Origin: Enterococcus gallinarum NBRC 100675
GTDB lineage: Bacteria; Bacillota; Bacilli; Lactobacillales; Enterococcaceae
Assembly: GCF_001544275.1 (NCBI RefSeq)
Contig: NZ_BCQE01000004.1
Location: forward strand, 62,001 to 126,000
DNA length: 64,000 nucleotides
Reading direction: 5' to 3'
The notes under the pieces were generated by a model, which did no database searches, had not been told where the DNA came from, and saw nothing but the letters and a program-made list of their open reading frames with translations. Shown here in pieces: positions 42,401 to 50,804 of this stretch. Every line of letters begins with the position of its first letter. The first letter of the stretch is position 1. The translations under genes and the position numbers were made by a program.

Positions 42401-42564
42401 GGGCAACCTTCTTTTCAATGAAATTTTTGTTGTCAGTCCGCTAAAGTGCTGCAGCAAATCAGAGGCACTGCGTTTTACAATTGGTCATTCCTAGGTGATC
42501 ACCTGCTTAAAAAGGCATGATCTGTCTTTGTTTACAGATCTTTGCAAGGTAAATCAAAGCAAAC

Positions 42565-42646
42565 AAAAAGAGGCACTGACTATTCAATCAGTACCTCTTA
42601 GAGAATGACTCTGGGACTCTTTCACAACGAAAGAGACTCTTAGAGT
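42565..42646 (-). terminator. attenuator of the cysteine operon (hairpin plus terminator)
   Basis: On the - strand, downstream of the leader peptide, come first a hairpin at 42646-42608 (outer ACTCT/AGAGT, inner CTCTTTC/GAAAGAG) and then an intrinsic terminator at 42598-42569 (AGAGGTACTGA / TCAGTGCCTCT, one wobble) followed by TTTTTGTTT. Repeated CTCTAAGAG blocks allow alternative pairing. The terminator lies 170 bases before the first structural gene, so it must be read through for expression. Further weak hairpins follow (gatctgt / acagatc near 42519-42540). Confidence 0.8.
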
Positions 42647-42669
42647 GATTTATCCAGATGAGAGAACGA

Positions 42670-42750
42670 TTAATAGGCATGACAAATCAGTATGCTGCTT
42701 TTTAGCACCATACAACAACAACATACCAATGCAAAGTTGTTGTTTGTCAT
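42670..42750 (-). CDS. poly-cysteine leader peptide of the cysteine operon
   Basis: A 26-codon ORF with a strong AAAGGAGGGG ribosome site and ATG. It begins MTNNNFALV, continues with four consecutive TGT codons (Cys10-Cys13, in VCCCCMV) and has a fifth Cys at position 23 before the end HAY and TAA. It lies between a good promoter and an intrinsic terminator, upstream of cysteine biosynthesis genes. This is the classical layout of ribosome-mediated attenuation: stalling on Cys codons when charged Cys-tRNA is low would favour read-through. The mechanism is inferred; no T-box or S-box motif was found in the leader. Confidence 0.85.
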   Translation of the reverse strand: MTNNNFALVCCCCMVLKSSILICHAY

Positions 42751-42782
42751 GTCTACGTCCCCTCCTTTTTAAGCTTGTAAAC

Positions 42783-42811
42783 AAAATAGCATGGGAAAAA
42801 ATAGAAGTCAA
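42783..42811 (-). promoter_or_regulatory. promoter of the cysteine operon leader
   Basis: On the - strand, -35 TTGACT (42806-42811), 17-bp spacer, -10 TATTTT (42783-42788). It overlaps the last codons of gldA. Transcription would start near 42776, about 26 bases before the leader peptide start. Confidence 0.75.
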
Positions 42812-43917
42812 TCTTTTTTTCTTTGTGAAAATTTTTTGGTGACATATGCATCGACAGCCTTAAACGCATTTGCTACCTCTTCTGCCGTGATCTTAAAGGG
42901 CATTCGATGGATCGTTTCATTAGGGATAGTGGCTTGAATACCGATCGCCAGTAATTCCTGATCGTTAAGTGAGTCCATCTGCATTTCTGCTAGCTTTGTT
43001 GGTAACCCCAGTGCTTGATATAACCAAATATAACGATCCAACTCGTTTGTATCTTGTTCCAACAGCAATTGCATCAACGTCGTATAAGCAATTTTTTCTC
43101 CGTGAGAAAGTTGGTGGAACTTCCCAGTAACGGCTGTCAACCCATTATGGATCGCATGAGCTGCTGCTAGTCCGCCACTTTCAAATCCTAGTCCGCTCAA
43201 AAGTGTATTCGCCTCCACTACTTGATCAAAAGCGGCTGTTACCTGTTGCTGTTGATTGGCCTTATAGGCAGCCACCCCATTGGCAAACAGCACTGCTTCA
43301 CATTTCTCAGCAATTGCCAGAGCTGCTAAAGTCGGTCGGCCTCCTACGAGATTCTGAGCGCCGCTTTTAGCTACTGCTCTGGCTTCAACATACGTCGCCA
43401 ATCCATCAGCGATGCCGAAAGTTAATAATTTTGCAGGTGCCTTGGCTAACAGAGTTGTATCAACCAAGACCAGTTCTGGATTCTTCGGATAATAACCATA
43501 CTGTTCAAACTTTCCTTCTTCCGAATAAAGAACCGAGATGGAGGAGGTAGGGGCATCTGTTGAGGCAACTGTTGGTACGACAGCAACCGCTTTCTTCAAT
43601 TGATGGGCCACTGCTTTTCCGGTATCGATCACCTTTCCCCCACCAAGAGCAACAACTGCTGTCACTTCTGCTCTTTCTGCTTCTTTTGCAATACGTCTGA
43701 TTTCTGCATTGGAGGATTCACCGCTGAAATTTGCTAAGGTTACTTCGATTCCTTGATGGGCTAAATCTTTTGCCAGTTCTTCGCCAGCAATCCTCCAAAC
43801 AAATGGATCGGTTATTAGTAATAGTTTATCTCCTAATGAGCTAATATAGTGCAAGCCTTTTTTTAATACGTTTTCTCCTTGAATGTAGCGCTGCGGACTA
43901 ACAAATATTTTTTCCAT
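42808..43917 (-). CDS. gldA: glycerol dehydrogenase-type NAD-dependent enzyme
   Basis: A 369-residue member of the iron/zinc-containing alcohol dehydrogenase family, GldA branch, oxidising glycerol to dihydroxyacetone with NAD. NAD-binding ALGGGKVIDTGKAVA lies near residue 95 and VPTVASTDAPTSS near 118. Metal ligands are expected at the Asp of IADGLATY near 170, the His of AAHAIHNGL near 255 and the His of FHQLSHGEKIAY near 270; all are visible. Length is normal. Monocistronic. The cysteine operon promoter starts inside its 3' end. Confidence 0.9.
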   Translation of the reverse strand: MEKIFVSPQRYIQGENVLKKGLHYISSLGDKLLLITDPFVWRIAGEELAKDLAHQGIEVTLANFSGESSNAEIRRIAKEAERAEVTAVVALGGGKVIDTGKAVAHQLKKAVAVVPTVASTDAPTSSISVLYSEEGKFEQYGYYPKNPELVLVDTTLLAKAPAKLLTFGIADGLATYVEARAVAKSGAQNLVGGRPTLAALAIAEKCEAVLFANGVAAYKANQQQQVTAAFDQVVEANTLLSGLGFESGGLAAAHAIHNGLTAVTGKFHQLSHGEKIAYTTLMQLLLEQDTNELDRYIWLYQALGLPTKLAEMQMDSLNDQELLAIGIQATIPNETIHRMPFKITAEEVANAFKAVDAYVTKKFSQRKKD

Positions 43918-43979
43918 GGACTCTCCTTCTTTCAGTATTTAAACTAACTCCCAATATTGTTAAAAAATTCACAAATACT

Positions 43980-44023
43980 AGTAAAAGCGCAGCCTGAAAA
44001 AGTGTTTTCTTCAGGCTCCGCTT
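43980..44023 (-). terminator. heat-shock operon terminator after dnaJ
   Basis: Stem aagcg-agcctgaa / ttcaggct-cgctt with one mismatch, followed by TTTTAC on the - strand, immediately after the dnaJ stop. Confidence 0.8.
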
Positions 44024-44024
44024 A

Positions 44025-45191
44025 TTATTTTTTCTTGCCACCAAAGGCATCTTTCATTTTATCAAAAAATCCTTCAGGTTGTTGCTCATTGGTTACATGG
44101 CCGCTTGCTTTTGCATAGGCCCGTAACGCTTCTTTTTGTTCTTCATTCAAATTCTTTGGTGTGATCAACTTAACTTTGACTTGTTGGTCGCCATTGCCAT
44201 TGCCGCGTAATTTTGGTGCTCCTTTGCCTCTTAGACGGAAATTCGTGCCCGTCTGGGTACCAGCAGGAATCTTCAATTTGACATTTCCGTGAACAGTCGG
44301 AACGTTGACCTCGTCACCTAAAGCTGCTTGAACAAAGTTCAATGGTAATTCGTAATAAATTTCGGATCCATCACGATCAAAGATATCACTTTCCTCAACA
44401 CGGAAAACGACATACAGGTCTCCATAAGGTCCACCATTGCTGCCAGCTTCTCCTTGACCGGATAGGCGCATTTGTTGGCCATCTTCCACGCCAGCGGGTA
44501 CATTGACTTTGACGCTATGTTTTTTCTTTTCGTGTCCTGTTCCATGACAAGTCGTACAAGGCTCTTTGATTTCTTTCCCTGTACCGTGACATACATCACA
44601 GGTTTGACGACTCATGACACGACCAAGAGGTGTTTGACGTTCCACATTGATCGTACCTGAGCCATGACATTTATGACAGGTCTCAGGTTGTGTTCCTGGT
44701 TTTGCACCATTACCGCCACAAGTATGACAGGTTTCTTCGCGGTTATACTGGATATTTTTTTCCACACCAAAAATCGCTTCTTCGAAAGAAAGATCGACAG
44801 CATATTGCAAATCAGCTCCTTGTCGCGGAGCATTTGGATTTGCCGTTCTGCCACCGCCGCCAAAGAATGATTCAAAGATGTCTTCAAATCCACCAAAGCC
44901 GCCACCGGAGAATCCCCCACCGTTAAAGCCGCCAAAGCCGCCGCCATAACCACCACCGTAGTTCGGATCAGTTCCCGCGTGACCATATTGATCATAGGCA
45001 GCTCGTTTTTGAGGATCGCTCAGTATTTCGTATGCTTCAGAAATTTCTTTGAATTTTGCTTCTGCATCAGGTTCTTTATTGATGTCTGGATGATACTTTT
45101 TGGAAAGCTTCCGATATGCTTTTTTTATTTCGTCATCCGAAGCCCCTTTTTGTAGACCTAAGACCTCATAATAATCTCTTTTGTCTGCCAT
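44025..45191 (-). CDS. dnaJ: co-chaperone DnaJ (Hsp40)
   Basis: A 388-residue type I J-protein that stimulates the ATPase of DnaK. The J domain (1-70) has the HPD triad in KKYHPDIN. A long Gly/Phe region follows (about 75-125). Four CxxCxGxG zinc repeats lie at about 150-215 ([32 protein letters not shown]). The C-terminal substrate-binding domains close the protein. Separated from dnaK by a terminator-like hairpin, so its level may be lower than that of DnaK. Confidence 0.98.
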   Translation of the reverse strand: MADKRDYYEVLGLQKGASDDEIKKAYRKLSKKYHPDINKEPDAEAKFKEISEAYEILSDPQKRAAYDQYGHAGTDPNYGGGYGGGFGGFNGGGFSGGGFGGFEDIFESFFGGGGRTANPNAPRQGADLQYAVDLSFEEAIFGVEKNIQYNREETCHTCGGNGAKPGTQPETCHKCHGSGTINVERQTPLGRVMSRQTCDVCHGTGKEIKEPCTTCHGTGHEKKKHSVKVNVPAGVEDGQQMRLSGQGEAGSNGGPYGDLYVVFRVEESDIFDRDGSEIYYELPLNFVQAALGDEVNVPTVHGNVKLKIPAGTQTGTNFRLRGKGAPKLRGNGNGDQQVKVKLITPKNLNEEQKEALRAYAKASGHVTNEQQPEGFFDKMKDAFGGKKK

Positions 45192-45273
45192 TGGCTTCCC
45201 TCCACTATTTTCTTGCGTCCCTCGTATTTTAGCATATAATTTGCTTCAGAAAAATACGTTTCAGAAATTCATA

Positions 45274-45307
45274 AGAAAAAGCCAAAGTGGTGACTTTGGC
45301 TTTTTCA
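45274..45307 (-). terminator. hairpin between dnaK and dnaJ
   Basis: A perfect stem aaaaagccaaagt / actttggcttttt with a four-base loop, 12 bp after the dnaK stop. It probably terminates part of the transcripts and lets dnaJ be made at lower level. Confidence 0.85.
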
Positions 45308-45317
45308 CAAACAGCGA

Positions 45318-47168
<1,851 letters not shown>

Positions 47169-47185
47169 TCATCGTTCTTTTTTAT

Positions 47186-47752
47186 TTATTGTGCTACGAT
47201 AACCATACTTGCACGCAAGACACGATCATGCAGCTTATAGCCTTTTTGCAATACTGTGACGATCGTATCCGCAGGCACATCTTCTGTCGCGGGCACGGTT
47301 TGTACCGCTTGATGAAGATTTGGATCAAAAGTTTCTCCTTCAGCAGGAATTTCTTCGATTCCTTCTTCTTTCAACGCTTGACGCAAACTTTCCAGCACCA
47401 TTTCGACCCCTTTTTTCAAGTTAGCCGCTTGGTCTTCTTCAACATTTGCTGCCATTGCCCGTTCCAAATTATCGATCGCTGGCAATAATTTTTTGCCCAA
47501 ATCTTGCGAACGATATTTTTGTAGCAATTCGCGTTCATTGCGGTTTCTTGCTGTAATATTGGCGATTTCGGCCCGCGCTCGCAAAAATTGATCTTCCAGT
47601 TCATTGTTCTTTTCTTTTAAACTGTCGATCTCGCTTTTTTCTACTTCTGTTTCTGATAGACCAGCTGCATCGATCGCTTCTTCTGACGGTTCTGTCAGAG
47701 GCTCCTCAGTCGTTTCAAGATCTTTTTCTAACTGTTCTTCTTTTTCTGACAC
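47186..47752 (-). CDS. grpE: nucleotide exchange factor GrpE
   Basis: A 188-residue protein that releases ADP from DnaK. The acidic N-terminal tail (1-40) is followed by a long coiled-coil (about 40-110) and the beta-sheet head with FDPNLHQAVQTVP and LQKGYKLHDRVLRASMVIVAQ, the family C-terminal signature. It starts with GTG (MSEKEEQLEK) preceded by AGAAGGGATG at suitable distance; the nearby ATG is out of frame. Second gene of the heat-shock operon. Confidence 0.97.
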   Translation of the reverse strand: MSEKEEQLEKDLETTEEPLTEPSEEAIDAAGLSETEVEKSEIDSLKEKNNELEDQFLRARAEIANITARNRNERELLQKYRSQDLGKKLLPAIDNLERAMAANVEEDQAANLKKGVEMVLESLRQALKEEGIEEIPAEGETFDPNLHQAVQTVPATEDVPADTIVTVLQKGYKLHDRVLRASMVIVAQ

Positions 47753-47786
47753 TTGCTACCATCCCTTCTATAATTCACTTATTTGA

Positions 47787-48830
47787 TCATTCACTGTTTG
47801 CATCTAGTGTGCGATAGTAATCAGCCAATGTCATTGCTAATTCTCGACGAAAGACATCCATCAGTCCAAACATTCGCGAATAAGGCATACTAGAAGGACC
47901 TAATAAAGCAATCGTCCCTTGGCCATGACCTTCGATGTCATAGCTTGCTTGAATCAAACTCATATTTTGGAGTAATTCATTTCCTAGTTCCTGACCAATG
48001 CGGATCTGAATAGCAGAATCTCTCGGTGCCAATAATTGTGTAAGTTCCTCTGCGTTTTTCATGAAAGAGTACATCGACTTGAACTGACGAACATCTTGAC
48101 TTGGTTCAAAATCTAATAGATTCATCCGTCCGCCAACGTAGATTTTCTCTTCAAAGAGGTGACTCAGCATATCATCGAATAAATCAATGATTCCTTCTGT
48201 CGTTTGAAAGTACTTGTGCAAAATCATCGGAATCTCTGTTCGCAATCGATGATAGACCGTCATTAGCGGTTCACCCACTAATTTTTCATTGATGATCCGA
48301 ACCATCTTTTCTAAATCGCTACTATCCATTGATGAAGGTAATGAGAAAATTTGATTTTCAACATTGCCTTTATCCGTAACAATGATAGCAATGATTTGCC
48401 GAGCATTCAACGGAACGATCCGAAAGCCAGTCAATTTCCGCTCTTTTACATCCGGTCCTAACGATAAGGCTGTATAACTCGTAAGATTGGATAAGATCGT
48501 AGCCGATTGCTGAATGATTTCATTGATTTCATGAAATTCTTTTCCAAAAGAATGGCGAATCGCTTTGATCTCATTTTGATTGACTTTTGATGGTTTTAAT
48601 AAGTGATCAACGTAATAGCGGTAGCCGGCCATTGAAGGAACACGTCCAGAAGAGGAATGTGTCTTCAACAAGAGACCCGCTTCTTCTAAGGCCTTCATCT
48701 CATTGCGGATGGTAGCCGAACTTGCTTCAACCCCATCCTCCATCAATCGTTTGGAGCCCGTAGGCTGACCAGTATCCGTATAATTTTGGATGATGAGGTG
48801 TAAAATAGTTTGTTGTCGTTGTGTCAACAT
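47787..48830 (-). CDS. hrcA: heat-inducible transcription repressor HrcA
   Basis: A 347-residue repressor that binds CIRCE and needs GroE for activity. The winged-helix N-terminus reads MLTQRQQTILHLIIQNY and continues with SSATIRNEMKALEEAGLL near residue 45. The remaining part is the dimerisation and inserted domain. The ATG has GGAGGA nine bases upstream; an in-frame GTG three codons earlier lies against that site. It represses its own operon through two CIRCE copies in front. Confidence 0.97.
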   Translation of the reverse strand: MLTQRQQTILHLIIQNYTDTGQPTGSKRLMEDGVEASSATIRNEMKALEEAGLLLKTHSSSGRVPSMAGYRYYVDHLLKPSKVNQNEIKAIRHSFGKEFHEINEIIQQSATILSNLTSYTALSLGPDVKERKLTGFRIVPLNARQIIAIIVTDKGNVENQIFSLPSSMDSSDLEKMVRIINEKLVGEPLMTVYHRLRTEIPMILHKYFQTTEGIIDLFDDMLSHLFEEKIYVGGRMNLLDFEPSQDVRQFKSMYSFMKNAEELTQLLAPRDSAIQIRIGQELGNELLQNMSLIQASYDIEGHGQGTIALLGPSSMPYSRMFGLMDVFRRELAMTLADYYRTLDANSE

Positions 48831-48846
48831 CTTATCCACTCCTCCG

Positions 48847-48873
48847 TTAGCACTCTTTCACATTAAGTGCTAA
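48847..48873. promoter_or_regulatory. CIRCE operator, copy 1
   Basis: TTAGCACTC, nine bases, AAGTGCTAA: the HrcA operator TTAGCACTC-N9-GAGTGCTAA with one mismatch. It lies between the -10 box and hrcA. Confidence 0.95.
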
Positions 48874-48883
48874 CACGATTATA

Positions 48884-48911
48884 AATATACCATATTCCCT
48901 ACGAATGTCAA
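48884..48911 (-). promoter_or_regulatory. hrcA-grpE-dnaK promoter
   Basis: On the - strand, -35 TTGACA (48906-48911), 16-bp spacer, -10 TATATT (48884-48889). CIRCE elements flank it on both sides, so HrcA can block both polymerase entry and escape. Confidence 0.75.
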
Positions 48912-48928
48912 GAATTTGATACAGATTT

Positions 48929-48955
48929 TTAGCACTCTTATAGTTAAAGTGCTAA
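48929..48955. promoter_or_regulatory. CIRCE operator, copy 2
   Basis: TTAGCACTC, nine bases, AAGTGCTAA, again one mismatch from consensus and with the same mismatch as copy 1. It lies upstream of the -35 box. Confidence 0.95.
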
Positions 48956-48975
48956 CTCGCTTCATTGCCCATTTA

Positions 48976-49015
48976 CCAAAAAAAGAAGACCGAAAACAGC
49001 TCGATCTTCTTGGTT
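48976..49015 (-). terminator. hemW terminator
   Basis: Stem aagaagac-cg / cg-atcttctt with A/T runs on either side, directly after the hemW stop on the - strand. It separates hemW from the CIRCE-controlled promoter. Confidence 0.7.
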
Positions 49016-49019
49016 ATTC

Positions 49020-50183
49020 TTAACTTAATAAAAATTTTTCAAATACATCATTGCCGATAAACATCCCAGACTTTGTTAAATAAACGCGGTCTTCTTCTGA
49101 GACTAGCCAACCCTTTTTAGAAAGTTCTTCAACGACATTGCCATAGATCGAATCAAAAGAACAGGCAAATTTATCTGCAAAGGCTGTTTTCGATACACCT
49201 TGTTTCTTCCGTAATCCAAGAAACATTTCTTCTTCCATTTGATTGCTGGTCGTTAACGATTCTGTTTCATGGATCGGCAGTTGGTCTTCCCTCAATGGAC
49301 GCAGATAGTGCTGGATCGGTCCAAAGTTTTTGTATCTCGTCTGTCCGATATAACCACTCGCTCCGGCGCCAAATCCGTAATAGTGTTCATTATTCCAATA
49401 AACAAGATTGTGCTTAGACTCATATCCTGGCCGGGCAAAATTACTGATCTCATATTGTGATAAGCCAGCTTTAGCCATTGCAGCGATGGCTTCTTCAAAC
49501 ATTTGCGTCTCAGATTCCTGAGAAGGCAACTCCATTTTTCCTTGCCTTACCCAATTCATGAACATCGTTTTGTTCTCTAAAATCAGTGAATACATAGCAT
49601 AGTGAGGCAAACCTAAATCAATCGCTCGTGTTAGCGTATCTCGAAAACTTTCCATCGTTTGTCCAGGTAAAGCATAAATCAGATCGATCGTAATATTTTG
49701 AAAATCGTGTTTATCTAACAACTGAATCGTTTGGTAGACATCGTCTGCCGTGTGCTTGCGGCCAATTTTCTTTAACAAGCGGTTGTCAAAAGTCTGCACC
49801 CCCATCGACAACCGATCAATGCCCAGATTTTTCAAAACTAGCAATTTATCTTCCGTTAAATCCCCAGGATTGGCCTCTACCGTAAATTCTTTGGTCGTTT
49901 GCGTGGGCAGTAATTCATGTACGCCCGTAATCAGACGGTCTAGTTGCGCAGCCGAAAGGGAAGTCGGCGTTCCGCCGCCAATATAAATCGTCTCACAAGT
50001 AGTGATTGGTTGTTTGCTCACCGTTAGAGCGATTTCTTTCAGCAAACAGTCGATGTATTCATCAACCGGTTGCCCTTCTAAAAAAACTTTATTAAAGTCA
50101 CAGTAATAGCAAATATGTTCACAGAATGGGATGTGAATATAGGCAGAAAGCTTGCTTCCTGTGTATTTGGTTGAATCTTTCAT
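49020..50183 (-). CDS. hemW: radical SAM protein HemW (HemN-like), with an island-supplied start
   Basis: A 387-residue radical SAM enzyme. The cluster motif CEHICYYCDF (CxxxCxxC) lies near residue 22, followed by YIGGGTPTSL near residue 66. HemW proteins are haem chaperones rather than coproporphyrinogen oxidases; older names say hemN. It sits upstream of hrcA in the usual Firmicute order. The first 13 residues (MKDSTKYTGSKLS) and the ribosome site AAGGAGAACG come from the inserted island: the sequence matches the displaced copy near 56.2 kb only from the codons for SAYIHIPFC onward. The body of the gene is intact, so function is probably kept. Confidence 0.95.
   Translation of the reverse strand: MKDSTKYTGSKLSAYIHIPFCEHICYYCDFNKVFLEGQPVDEYIDCLLKEIALTVSKQPITTCETIYIGGGTPTSLSAAQLDRLITGVHELLPTQTTKEFTVEANPGDLTEDKLLVLKNLGIDRLSMGVQTFDNRLLKKIGRKHTADDVYQTIQLLDKHDFQNITIDLIYALPGQTMESFRDTLTRAIDLGLPHYAMYSLILENKTMFMNWVRQGKMELPSQESETQMFEEAIAAMAKAGLSQYEISNFARPGYESKHNLVYWNNEHYYGFGAGASGYIGQTRYKNFGPIQHYLRPLREDQLPIHETESLTTSNQMEEEMFLGLRKKQGVSKTAFADKFACSFDSIYGNVVEELSKKGWLVSEEDRVYLTKSGMFIGNDVFEKFLLS
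50096..50148. repeat. attachment-site repeat, hemW-proximal copy
   Basis: A 53-bp sequence, agtcacagtaata at one end and ataggcagaa at the other, identical to 56132-56184. It encodes SAYIHIPFCEHICYYCD of hemW on the - strand. Flanking bases differ on both sides between copies. Confidence 0.93.
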
Positions 50184-50202
50184 TTGTTTTCGTTCTCCTT
50201 AC

Positions 50203-50228
50203 GTCGAAAAGTCGTACCGATTTTCGAC
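50203..50228. promoter_or_regulatory. inverted repeat upstream of the island-supplied hemW start
   Basis: GTCGAAAA and TTTTCGAC separated by ten bases, 20 bp before the new hemW start codon. It could be an operator or a recombinase arm site. A second small inverted repeat, CTAAA-CGTA-TTTAG, lies at 50365-50378. Confidence 0.4.
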
Positions 50229-50401
50229 CACTCTTTACACGGTGATCACAAAGCTGACCTTCAGCATTAAGTCTGAATCTGCAAAAATATTAAAACTATT
50301 TCACAGATTCCTCCTTAATTGCTCAGGTCATAACGCTTTGCTTACAACCTCTCTTATACGCATACTAAACGTATTTAGCAAACAAATCCACTAAAAAATC
50401 C

Positions 50402-50641
50402 AAAAAAGGTGAACATAAAACTAATGATCTTCCACGAGAACACCGAGCAAATGTTGGTGCCAGTATTCTCATGGCAAATAATCAAGCGCTTCCTTACGCA
50501 TTAAAAAAAGGCAGAAATTTTGACGAAGTAGCCAACTACTTTTTCATTAGTAAAGCAGCCCTACGAAAAAGAATCCTCCAGTACTTAGAATTGACTGGAG
50601 GGTATACTTCTGAAGAAGCGTATAGGTTATTTAAAAAATAA
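50402..50641 (+). pseudogene. C-terminal remnant, possibly of an ImmA/IrrE-type peptidase
   Basis: An open stretch on the + strand encodes KKGEHKTNDLPREHRANVG and continues to SKAALRKRILQYLELTGGY with a final EEAYRLFKK and TAA. The pattern 'ALPYALKKGRNFDEVANYFFIS' resembles the end of ImmA/IrrE family proteins, where a small helical domain follows the metallopeptidase. There is no start codon with a ribosome site, the HExxH region is absent, and stops close the frame upstream (taa at 50366-50368). So it is a 5'-deleted remnant. Such proteins often regulate mobile elements. Family assignment is tentative. The rest of the 50184-50804 gap shows no other gene. Confidence 0.45.
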
Positions 50642-50804
50642 TTCTATAGAAACAAACTACCGATACTTCATTGTTAACATAAAAATTAGCTCTATAGATT
50701 ATATTTCAAAGATTTTTAACACTTGCCGTTGTAGAATTAAACTTTCAAATAAATAGCCTTTATTTATTTTTTCTGCTAGTTAGCTATCAATTAACTAGAA
50801 AAAA

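Noticed and set aside
42401-42780. T-box or SAM (S-box) riboswitch in the cysteine operon leader
   Set aside because: No T-box AGGGTGGNACCGCG core or S-box core could be found. The Cys-rich ORF with a terminator explains the leader better.
43980-45307. dnaJ as a separate transcription unit with its own promoter
   Set aside because: A terminator-like hairpin separates it from dnaK but no convincing promoter is visible in the 126-bp gap; partial read-through is simpler.
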